Shown here in pieces: positions 45,548 to 57,100 of a stretch of DNA of 64,000 nucleotides (its first letter is position 1; the number at the start of each line of letters is the position of its first letter). The notes beneath the pieces were generated by a model. The model ran no database searches. It saw only the letters and a list, made by a program, of their open reading frames with translations, and had not been told where the DNA came from. The stretch is from Cristatella mucedo (Eukaryota; Bryozoa; Phylactolaemata; Cristatellidae): assembly GCA_009760855.2 (NCBI GenBank), contig WPIO01000010.1, forward strand, positions 8,055,001 through 8,119,000. Direction: 5' to 3'. The position numbers and the translations under genes were made by a program.

Positions 45548-45947
45548 ATGTCCACCGGTAGAGAACCGGGGGACGAACTTCTTCGCGGTTACATATTTAA
45601 TTTTCTGATGTTCAACAATAAATACATTGCAATATTTAATTCCAAAATACAACGTATTGCAATAGTCAATTCAAAAAATACAATATATATATAGTAATAT
45701 TCTATCCCACCAATGCAATATATTGCACGCTGTATGTTGCAATGTTTTTCTCTGTGCTTTCAGCAATAATTTTCATGTTCCTGTTCGTTCTCTTCGTTAT
45801 CATTACCTATCTCTGAGACTTTTTCATTCACTATCAATGCGACCAGAGCCAAATGCCCAAGTGACTTGTTTTTATTCAGAAAAAGCAGCGCCTCCAACAA
45901 TCTGGGTTGCAAACTACGCTGGTGAGGACAAAACACACACTGATTCA

Positions 45948-46440
45948 GGAAGGCAGTCGAGAAAGTGAGTGGAATGGAAATCGCAGCTTACGACGGTTGG
46001 AAAGGGTGTGTCACAGGCGGCAGCACTAGAATTGACATCGTTTCGTAAATATTATCCACAGTCTACGATCTCCGGAGCAAAAGATTATGCTGACAGCAGA
46101 GGGCTGGAAAAGGTTCAAACTAGATCAGCAGTTCAGCTAGGTATGAAGGAGCCAGGCCATGGCGGGACTTGTGGATCGGTAAGAATTTTGCTCTGTATCT
46201 GTTAACCAACCGGGAGCCATTGCAGCTCCTTCAGCAAAAGAGACACGTGGCTGAACCTCGGGGATATTTGTTGACTAGCCTTGCAGCCATAATCATCACG
46301 AGCTGCAGAGGCTAAATGACTGCTTTCATTAGCCCCGCCAAAAAGGAATTGCAGTATTCTTGCCTAGGTAGAAGGGGGAGGGGCTATTTGATTTTTAAAA
46401 GTCGCCGTGGTAGACTGCCTCTAATCTTAAACAGGGATTG
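45948..46440 (-). mobile_element. LINE family 2 fragment
   Basis: Matches the LINE inside the hAT-like element across CAGCTTACGACGGTTGGAAA, GCAGTTCAGCTAGGTATGAA, GGCGGGACTTGTGGATC and AAGAATTTTGCTCTGTATCT. Confidence 0.75.
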
Positions 46441-47220
46441 GACTTGATGGCTATCTGTGAAAATAAGAGTGGTCGGCTGAACTCGGTTCGGCTGGACCAT
46501 AACACGGAGCACGTTGGTTTATCTTGGTGCTTTTTGCTATGAAGAGTCAGTGACAACTTTCCGTTCTTATGCAATCGTCGTGAAATTATGTCGCTCATCA
46601 TAAACATATTACCATTCTCATTTAGACTATCGAGATTATCGTCCGAGCTATAACTATGAGCTCTACATCGCTGCGAGATTCTTCAATTTGCAGTGTCAGC
46701 CACGTGCATAAGGTGAAAAGTAAACGTAAAGATGAGCCTTTTCAGCAGCCTTGTTTACAGGTATATGACGGAGAGCATTCTGAGCGCCGATCATCTATAA
46801 CTTCCATAGCAGATGGCAATCAAAGATGGCCTGCTTTAGGACTTCTACGCACGACACTCACAGCTATTAAAATGAAGGTGTGACGTAAAGGAAACCTGTA
46901 GTTGTCGTGTGTCTCGATTCACTTATTCATTTCATTGTGGTCTCATACCTGTATCTACTCGTTTGGTCATGAAAAGACAGTCAGAGCTTGTACTCTCAAC
47001 CCAGAGACATCAAGCTATGCATTACCGTCGTAGTAGCCGCGCTATGTCGCCCGGCTGATACAGAAGTGCTGTGTGCTTAGGATTCTCATCGGCTGGGGCA
47101 ACGCCCTGGTTGTGTTGCCCTGTCCGGCTTTGAAGCTGTAGAATTGGGGCTAATCGAGGCCAACTACTTTAGCATGCTATAGCCACGATGTTGCACTGAT
47201 ATTTTTCTCCTAAATTAAGG
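46441..47220. other. No recognisable gene
   Basis: A 75-codon plus frame (46656-46883) is hydrophilic and ends in MKV; no family match. Confidence 0.35.
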
Positions 47221-47223
47221 GGT

Positions 47224-47225
<2 letters not shown>

Positions 47226-47260
<35 letters not shown>
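47226..47260. repeat. (GA)n microsatellite
   Basis: About 34 bases of uninterrupted GA. Confidence 0.95.
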
Positions 47261-50200
47261 AGGAGCCTCTTTTAGAGTATATGCAGCTTGACTGTTGGCC
47301 TAGGTGGGTTCAAGGAGGCTGCAAATCTTCAGCATGCTAGCAGCGTGCGTCGTCAGGTGGGAGTGACCCTGCCCTTTCGAATAAAGGAGGCTGAATGGCT
47401 ACACACGTGTCGCACCCCCGAGATGCACGCGGGAAAATTTGTAAGTGGGGCCGAACTTTTTATGGGCGATGGCAGGACCATGACTTTACCCAGCTAATCG
47501 AACGGGGCGCCACGCCCTTTTTGGGCATTCCTCGCCGACTTAGGACGAGGCTGCGGCTAGCCTCCATACGCTGTGCTGGGCTCCAACCGATTTCTCCGAT
47601 GCGATGGTGGCAGCTGTGCGGCTGCATCGTGAGCCCGGCCCGCTCCTCAACCTAACAAAGAAACTTGAGAGCTACTGTCTATCACACTCCTTAATCCTTC
47701 CTCCTCGCTCCCCCCCCCCCCCCGCTTGCGTTACTTCCAGCACGAAATCTCGGTAAATTCTGCATCATTCCGACCGGCCCGGCGAGTAGTTTTGTAAAGT
47801 TACTCTCATGCCAAAAGCTAAGGGAAGAGCGAAATCGGGCGATAGCACTCCAAGTGAGCACAGATGATTAGTCTGGACGTTATCCACTGGCTAGCCACTA
47901 GCTGCCGTCTGTACTTCGGATTTCCGCTTTAGATTTCTGCGGTCTGCATGGCCGTCCAAGAAAGGTCGTCGCCAAAATTTCGACACGAGGTGGCTTAACT
48001 GGAACGTTTACGGTGTGATGCGAGCTGAAAAGGCCTTCATTTGGATATCCACTTTGAAAGGCTTTCAAGTCCCGTCTAAGACTTAATATTTTAGTGCCTA
48101 TTATAATGATAACCGTGTGCTTTAATTGGCAGACTAGCTCGTAAGACGCTTTTGGCGAGCGGAAAGCTCCGTGCTATAGGTGCGCCCCCATCCCGACGTC
48201 TTTGTTGACACCCCGAAAAAAGTGTGCACTTTAATCCGCACGCGCTGCCTGAAAGCCTCTAGACTGCCCCTCTAAGTCAGGCAGCCTTCCCAGACTTCGG
48301 AGAGGGAGAGGCTAAAAGCACCTTTGGTAGGCATCCTCTCGCCTGGCTATCCACCCAAAGTAGATCAACCAAGAATGATGTGGCTGACTTTTACCATAAT
48401 TCTTGAAACTTGCTACGCTTATCGAACTCTGAGGTCATCACTGGTTAGAATAATTCTGAGTCAATTTGAAATTATGAGTCTTCTACTTGCAATTCCATAA
48501 GCAGAGAATCTTAAAAGCCTTCGGCATCCCGCCTGCGACCGACTTAGCACTTTAACGCCGATGCCGTGCTTGTTTGCCGATGCTTGTGCTGCGGACAGAA
48601 CGCGCCTCTAAAGCATCCTCCAATGCCGCGCTGTCCCGATGATGATGTTACAGAGATAGCTCGCGCAGCTGCGTGCGAGCGAGGTTCGGCCGGCTGGTGC
48701 GGCATTAGCCTATCCGGTATAGTTGCTTTTAACACGCCAACTTCTTCCGGCAGCCGACGGATTTTCGGATCGCCGAGGGGAGCTCTTTGGAGGAGGAGGG
48801 CTCTTTAGCACATCTAAAACGGCGGCTGCATCTCGTCTGTGTGAGGATGTATCTTTACAGTATGCACCGAAGGAGTGCCTCATTTTCAACGTGGCCCCCA
48901 AAACAACGACACTGCATGTCCTGCTTAGAGAACCCGAAGCAAGCTGGCAGCGGAGGGTGGCGTAGCCCCGTCTATACATATCGGTAGACTCGGCCTGAAG
49001 AAACGCTTAGGAGCTGCGAGCCAAAGGCGCGCTGCCCAGAAAAGGTTTTCAGCCCGGCTAAAACATTGCTATTCCCTCTTTTTGATGAAGCCCGCTGGCC
49101 CGGGCGAACAGAAAGCGGGCATAAAGTTTCTTTAGACCCACCCATCTACCAAGAAATCTTCGCTCCAATTTGGATACCCACGTGTCTAAAAAGAAACCTG
49201 CTTCCCACATTGGAGAGTCTAAGCTGCACGTCGTAGCGGGGGGGGGGGGCTCACGAAAGTCTCTTGATATAAATCGGGGAAACACGGCTGCCTTTAATGA
49301 GCGCTGGCTGCTGGAAGGACATCCCCTCTATTGGCTACTCGCTTCAGCCAATGGGAGTGCAGCAATTTTATCGCAGTCGGGCTTCGCGACGTGGGAGCCT
49401 CCTTTCCGAGCCACAAATGAATGCCACAAATGAGCTTGCGTACGATGCGCGGAACGTGCGCTGGAGCCGTTGCTTTCCAGCAAGCACGCTAACGCGTAGC
49501 AGCTTGCACGCGACAGCTCACACGTAGCGAGCCTATACAAAATACGATGCTAAAATGATTGCCTCCTCTGGACACCGACCCCGAACGTGCACCGGGAATT
49601 CGTACCGATCTCGCGGGCTTGATAGCCCCGTCCAAAAAACGAAATCTAATGACCAATTCGGAGAAACAAGTCGAATCTAGCCGCCGCTCGGCGCGCCCTC
49701 GACCGATAATCTTCTAGCCACTCCTTTAGTTTGGCGTGACCTCGCGGGCTACTTTTTGGGGGAAGGGCTTGTGCAAAACCTTCAGATCTTGATCATGTGG
49801 CTCTGCTGCTGGCACTGCTAGAGCAACGCGGCACACGACGCGACTGAATGTTAACATCCTTAATCGTCTCGATGCGGTTAGCAACAACAGATCTTAGCTG
49901 CTTAGCGGCATACACAGCTGGTCTAAAAAGGCAAGTTTTCCAGCAAATCCTCGACTGGAGAATTATTTCCCTAGTCTGTGGCCCCCCCCCCGCTCTGCGA
50001 GATCGACTCGGAACTATAGCGCTGAAGGAGAGCAGCATGAAATGCCAGTGCAGCCGCCCCATCGAGGACCGACGAGGCCTCCTTTAGAGACAGTGTGAGC
50101 AGACCTCCCCTCTCCTCCCCGACTAGCCTCCAGTACCGCTGGATGCCCTCTGAAATGGCGGCGTGCTAAATCAACCGGATTATGCCTGACATTTACTGTT

Positions 50201-51093
50201 CGCGGTTCCTGAATTATAGCGGCCAGGAACCGATTGTGCGAGCATCTGCGGTCAAGGCCCCATAAAAACCGAAGCCAAATAATAGGCTGCCTGTAGTGCT
50301 GCGGGAGTTTGTACCTTGACATTGCAGCTGAGTTGTGCTCTAGGTCGCTGAGTCGTACGAGAGTCGGTGTACGTCATGGCCGCAGTTGAACGCCCGCAAC
50401 CCTCTGTCGCCGTCAAATAGACTTCTCTACGATCTGAATATGGACTAGCTTGAGGTATGGGCAGGCGCTCTTCGCCGCTGCCGTGTTCCGCTACTGTTGA
50501 TGCACCCGCGTGCGTTGGTGCTGCACCTACGAGTCGCTAGCCACGATACCGAGTTCGAGGCTCGGCAGAGACTGGCGCCGTTACGAGCGCTGCGCTTGTG
50601 GTCTGGACGTGAAAGCCGCACACCCCATTTGTAAAGCCTATTGGGAAGTCTGAATGCTATGCGGAGGGGGCTGCGAGCTTCCCCAGAGGGTGCTACAGCA
50701 GTGTTCTCGGCAAAGGAGTTGAAAAGCCGTAACGGGCCCCGTCCATCAGCCAGACGCATGTGGGGGGAAGGGCTTAAGCCCTTTTTAGCCCCCCTCCTCT
50801 CCCTGTGCCCTTGCGTCCAAGTACCCCGTCGCGGTTGCGGCCTTGAGGTTGACGGCGAGGACGGGGTCCTCGCTCTACGCCTGCGGACGATGCCAAGTCA
50901 AGCGTTGCGAGCGGCTGTTGCGCAGCACGTCGGCCGATGGTGGCCAAAGGCCGGCGCTGCCGCGCCTCTCATCCGCGGCGGCGCGTCGATGACGCAGCAG
51001 CGGATGCGCCGCCCGGGACTGACCGCATAATTAATTTGCCGTCGCGTCAGCTTGGGTACCGCGCCGACTCAGCCGCGCAGGCGGTGCATCGCA
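47261..51093. other. GC-richer region upstream of CIB; promoter candidate
   Basis: Many CpG-containing words and short overlapping frames on both strands, with C or G runs at about 47709, 49238 and 49982. No frame has a recognisable domain. The last few hundred bases before 51094 should include the CIB promoter and 5' leader, and the missing first VPS28 exon may lie somewhere between 37.3 kb and here. Confidence 0.35.
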
Positions 51094-51144
51094 ATGGGTA
51101 ACAGTCGCAGCGTATTCAGTGACGAAGAGCTAGACGAGTACCAA
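51094..51144 (+). CDS. CIB1: CIB exon 1 (start codon)
   Basis: This 51-nt coding exon encodes [17 protein letters not shown], with donor GTGAGA. The pattern MGN-x4-F-x3-LD-YQ is the family N-terminus, and Gly2 is the expected myristoylation site. It lies in GC-rich DNA that probably includes the promoter and 5' leader. Confidence 0.9.
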
Positions 51145-54100
51145 GTGAGAGGCATTCAGTGCTGCCATTTCGCGCTTGTACTCTCGAGGCGCCGCAATTT
51201 CTTCGCTTCTCCGCGGCGTTCGCCGACTGCTCTTCGGCTGCGCTGAAAACGCGTTAGCGGCGAGTCGCTCGATTTGCCCCATCTATCGCACGCTAGACAC
51301 GGTCGCCTGCACCGATCATGCACGAACGCGGCCGGTAACGTGAGTAATCGGTGTAGACTCTTTTTCAGCCGCGCTCCATCCTGGTCGCAGCGGCCGCGGC
51401 TCCGCGGGGTGGGGGCGGGTAGGGTGGTCGGGATGCAAGATCTGGAAAGGGTTGCCTTTCGCAGCCACTGGCTGGACGATGGCGGCGTTCGTCACATAAA
51501 TATGCTGAATATTTTAGCACTGTGCCCGTGGAAAGGTGGGTCTTTTCTTGTGCCGGGTCCTCCTGACTTGCCCAGCCGCCGCCCTCTTCCATCCGAGAAC
51601 CGCGGACCGATTTTGGGCATGCTCAGGAGTTCATCAGCTAGCGTGGTGGCGCTCCGGCCTGGTTCCTCGCTCTACAATAAATGTCGTCTGTCTGCGCCGT
51701 CTTTTGCTGTACGCGACTGCTCGCACAAATTTAACAATGTGCATCCGCAAGGCAGCCGCGATACGTGTTGCTGACGCAAGTCGACATTAGTAATAGGCTT
51801 CTATTGGCTAGCCTGCTCCGCCGCCACCGGAACTGGGTTGTATTTCGTTCCTGTCGTTGGCAGGTTCGGCGGCTTTGACAAGGTCCGAACCCTCCGTAAA
51901 ATAACCACGATGTGCCGCCGGTAGTCTTGACGGCGTCGAAGTTGGTGCGACCACTAAGAAGAGCGTTCTCGAGGAGTAGCTCGTCCTCGCGGGCCGCTCC
52001 GTGTATGCATCCCGCTTGTGCGATGCGAAGGCGTTTTTGGCCGGAGAGGATCTGTCCGTGGCTCTGGTCCGTTCTTTTTGTTCGGTAGCTGCAGCCAAAA
52101 AGGCGCCGACATCGGGGTGGGGAAGGCGGCAATGTACAAGGGCGCCTCCTGTAACCGAAACCTCTCGGTTGTCAAGCTACTGCTAGTCGTTCATTCATAC
52201 CTTTGCAGCAATGTAAAGTGCCTAGAAAGAGATTGGGTTCTTTGAGGAGCCATGACAAATGTATTATTATTATTATTATTATACTTAAGTCTTGGCCCTT
52301 GGTGGTAAGGTGCTAGCTCTTCTCGACCCAGGTCGCGAGCTCGAGTCGTGGAGTGCAAGCGGTAATGGTAGCCGTAACGGCTCTTCTGCCATTATATAAA
52401 TGAGGCTGTTGGATCAGATAACCTTTCTGCTTGGAAGTCACCCCTTTATACTTGGAAGTCGTCCGAACAGAAACGTGCTACTTTTAAGTAAAGTAAAGGT
52501 GGTTGCTGGATCGATGGCCTGTTTGGTCCATCAGCAACCAGGGCTGCAGAGCAACTCTCATCATTCGTTCGTGCGATGGGCAATAAAGCATTAAGCGTGT
52601 CGGCACCCTGCCACGGTCAGTCGAGTTAGTCAGTCGAGGAGGAGGTCCGCGCCGGCAGGGCAGCGGGACGTGCGCCAGTGTCCAGGGTGGCAGCAATTGA
52701 CCAGTGATAGCTTTTTATCCGATGATTTAGTAGTGGCCCCCCTAATAGTGCTCAACTCATCCTGTCGGCTGTTCAGATTGGCAGCACAGCTTGTAGAATG
52801 CTCGGATTCAGCTGACCCGAGCAGTGAGCGCTATGGCCTAATTCGTTTGGCAGCAGTCACTTGTTCACCACCCCCAATACTTCATGCTCATTCATGTCTG
52901 GATGGTCAGTAGTTTTGCTAAGCGCTGTGCAACCTAGCAGTGCTGCAGTGAGAGCAGAGGTGAAACAGCATCATTAGATGCTGTGGAGCTGATTGGTCGA
53001 GACATGCAACTCAGCTAGACATTATATAGGGGTTAATAACAGAAACAGTAGCACTGTGCATCGCTGTGGTCAGTTCAGAAAAATAGACTGGGTAGATTAG
53101 CAAAGCATGCATAAAAGAAGCTTTTTTTCTCTGCAGGTCCTAGACAGTGGAACTCACTTTCACTGTTCTTATGCAACGACATCTGCTCTCATGGCCCCGA
53201 CTGTGGCACATCCTTTCCAGCCGTCCTGAGCTGCTACTTCCATGCTACTCACTGCCTCAACTGCTCTCCTCACTCAGCTAAGCTTCTCACTTTCTCTTAG
53301 TTGCATGAGATGAAGTATGTTGGCAACCGAATGCGTACTGAAAGCTGCTTAGGCTGAGAGTGCTATGCACAAAACTCTCCTGCTCAACACGTGCACAGTC
53401 TTTGTGGCATTGCGGAGTTTCAGACGGAGATACATTGCATACATGCATTAAATTACAATGCGCGTGGAAGACACACTTGCTGCAACGAACCTGACACACT
53501 CGCACGTGTGTGCATGAGAGCACTGCGCACACACACTTGCACATACAGATATCTGAGTAGCGTATGCTCACATAGCTGTCTGTGGTAGCCTGCACTCTGC
53601 ATGAAGGCAATAGGGCAACTGTGGCGAATAACATGATGATTGTAGCTGGCTTTAGAGTGCATGTTTGGCTGTCGTATGGAATGCCTGAGCATCTGTTTCT
53701 GGCAAACGCAAATATTCATGTAAAAGTATTAGTTCCATATTCAGGTACATGTTGCACAGCGAAAGGGAGCCTTACCATCGGATGGTGGGCTCGTATTACT
53801 GTTGCTGCTATACTTGGCATATTTCTGCTATGGCACGCACAGAAGTGCGGTGGTTAGGCAGCACCATTACTTAGAAGTCGGGTCTAAGCCGTGGGGTTAG
53901 GTGCTATTAGCTGTGGGGCTAGGTGCTCTTCCTTTATTATCCAGGTCGTGAAGCATAAGCTCTGAAACGGGCAATTCTTTGTTGCACGCTGCCACTTGCG
54001 ACAGTAGCCGCAAAGAGCCTTCTGCTGCTGTATACGCCAGGCTGTTGAATCTGCTACCCTTGACTTGATTGCTTGCAGACTTTCGAGCTGTAAGCCAAAA

Positions 54101-57100
54101 CAGATTGATCTTGCTTGGATTGCACTTTGCTGCAATATCATCCGTGAGGTATAGGGGACCCCGATACTCGTTGCAAGCACTTCTTCTTACCCCCTTCGTT
54201 TAGGAACTAACATACTTTACGAAGAAGGAAGTCCTGCAGTAAGTATGCCACTTGCAAGCTGCAGCTGCCGAACGGCAGGCAGCCATTGCTCATCGGGAGG
54301 CGGTCGGTTTCATAGCGGCTGCTGCGTGGGTCTGGACAGCCCTGAGCACAATGGCTGGCGAATATGTATGCTGCTGCTGCTCCTGCTTGCAGCGCGGCAC
54401 TGTTGCTGCATTAGTCGTTCTCCTGCCGGAGCGATGTTACTGCCATCCAGAACTTCTGCTAATTTCCCAAGTGAGGCAGCATTATTTTCCTGTGTTTCAG
54501 CGTATATACGAGGTTCGAAGAACTAGATCAGGGTGCTGCCGTGAAGGCAGGTCTTCACCCTTCACAGCTGACCATGAAGAAAGCAAAGCTGCTGGAACTG
54601 CCGGAGCTCAAGGCAAGCGTCAACGGTGTGGTGCCACGTGCACCGGCTAAATCGGCTGCATTTGCCCATGAATCGCGCTTCATTTGCCAAGGCTTTGCGT
54701 CTGCCATTGCCAACAGGGACCGGTTACCTGATCTGTGAGAGTAAAGGCGCTTCATTGTCCCCCCTGTTGTTGGGGTTTCCTGTCATGATTCTGTTTGTTG
54801 ACTCGTAGCCATGCTTAGCTTCATTGCAATTTATAAGCTGGCCAATGAGTGAGGACAATGCGTGGCCCAGAACTGCTTGGATGATGCTGCCAATTCGGGC
54901 TTTTGTGGAACTGTAGCACTATCTGTGATGTGGAATTTATGCCTGTGGTGATTCTCAGCACTGCTGTCCCGGTGCAATGGAGGAGGCAGCGGAGAAGGCG
55001 GGCCTGAGAGCCCTGATCCGTTGTGTTCCACCGGGAACAGGGACCTGCGGCTCGCCGGCTAGCCCCTCCTTTTAGCTCTTCCGTCTTAACCCACCCAGCA
55101 TCATTCCTCTGCAGCCACGTTAGTACTTAGCACAGGAATTTCTTTGCGATTATGCTTTGACTGGTTGCTTTCAAGCACTTACCGGGTCTTAGCACCGTTT
55201 TATGGTGCTTGGACTTCACTACCTAGGTCATGGGTTCTAGTCCTTCAGTAGGCAATTTTTTGGAAGTGCTACTGCCAGAATAAGAGGCTGCGAGTACTTC
55301 CTGAGTGCTGAGTGACAGATCTGCCTGGCTGCACTTGCGCTTGGTGCAGTCAGGCGAGCAACCAGGTAAGCTCTCTGCTGTTTGGCCCTCGCATTTGACC
55401 GGTCTGTGCTGTTGTCAGGTATAGTGCTTGGCAGCTCAGTGATGAGTAGCAGCCAGGCTCTCCATAGCAGTGAGATCTTCAGAGCAATTTGACTCGAAAG
55501 TAACCTGATTTTACTGTCCCAGTCTAATCAACGCCTGCGATGTGCTTGTTCGTGGACCGCTGCCTTCGATTGATTACGATGGTCGTGCCTTTAGGTGAAC
55601 CCCTTTCGGGACCGAATCCTTCAAATCTTCTCCAACGATGGCAGCGGTGATATGACCTTTGAAGACTTCTTGAGCATGATGTCGGTGTTCAGTCGTAATG
55701 CTCCGCGAAGTGTTAAAGTCGAATACGCTTTCAAGATATATGGTAAGTTATCAAACCGTTGCATCCTTGCTTTGGTTGCGCATGCTTAGGCGAGGCACGT
55801 GTCTGTGTGCCAACTGCACGTGTACATCCATAGCAGCCGACTGTAGATTTCTCACCGACCTGTCGCAGTGACTCCCTGTCAATTATCGACTCATTCGATG
55901 GTTTTGCCACTCACTTTTAAGTCCCTACATTCTCTAGCTTCAGCCTACCTAACCGAGCTACTTTCCAATCAGGCTAGGCATCGTACCTCCCGATCATCTG
56001 ACTCAAGTCGCTTAGCTGTGCCTCAAACCAACTCCTTAAAGATCTTTAAGACCAATCTTTAATAGACCATGTCTTTATTCAGTTCGTATGCTCCCAAAGC
56101 CTGGAACTCACTACCAACTGTTGTCATGATGTCCCATAACTTGACAGTCAAAAGAAGCTAACAACCCACCAGTTCCTTACAGAATTTGCTCTATCCATGC
56201 GAATTGTCTGTCTTTGCGCTTATGCCTCCTGAAATTGCGCATGCTATCACTAATCAATAGACATATAGCAAATGTAAAGTGCCTAGAAAGAGATTGAGTT
56301 CTCTGAGGGCACTATATCAGATGTATTATTATTTTTGTTATATTTCCTTTCCAGCATATTTAAAGTTCGTAGAAATAGATTTAGTTCCCTTAGGGTTGTA
56401 TGCAATTTTTTATTAACATATTATTATTATGTTTAGTTTAGCTTACTTTTATTGCATTGACCACATAGTGCAGCTGCCCGTGCATGCTTCTACCTCACCT
56501 GAAATACAGTGTATGACTCGTCACTTGCCTTGTCCACGTTTATGCCTTATACATTGATCATTCATTTGGGTTTCCCAACCCTCCCCCTAACTCTACAATT
56601 GGTTGCCCATAGCAAATGGGGCTACATCGTCGCTGTATTTTCCAAAAGTGGGGGTAAAAAATTCAGTCTTTGTACTATCTACGATAAATATGATCAGTTA
56701 CCTACACCTGACGAAATTTCCTTTGTCCTTGTAGGAGGGGTTTCAGGGGCTTCTTTTATTTGGTTTAATGGTATGCTCAAACATTTTGACAATGGGGATA
56801 TATGCACTTGTAGATTTCGATGGTGATGACCAGCTGTCGCGTGATGACCTGATTAACGTTGTTAATAAATTGACCGGTGGAGACACCGACCCGGCGCAAA
56901 GGCTGACAGAAGACGAAATGGATCATCTCCTTACTAATGTAAGATTATGATAGGAGTAGGATCACGTAACTCTGGCAGTCCTGAGCAATTGCCTAGAAAG
57001 ATATTGAGTTCTCTGAGGGTGCTATATCTGATGTATTATTATTATTGTCCTTCACAAATCTTCAGATGCAAACATTTTATGTAAAACTATCAGTAATTTG

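Larger units (their letters stand above)
51145..54203 (+). other. CIB intron 1
   Basis: A 3.1-kb intron, GC-rich at its 5' end. It holds an L2 tail (52175), SINE B copies (52284 and 53885) and a LINE family 2 end (53125). The 166-codon frame at 51274-51774 is not a known protein. Confidence 0.8.
55743..56813 (+). other. CIB intron 4
   Basis: A 1071-bp intron, of which almost half is L2 sequence (55850-56430). The 105-codon frame (56509-56826) crosses into exon 5 in the wrong phase. Confidence 0.85.

Noticed and set aside
51274-51774. 166-codon plus frame
   Set aside because: Lies in CIB intron 1, has no known domain, and overlaps open frames on the other strand in GC-rich DNA.
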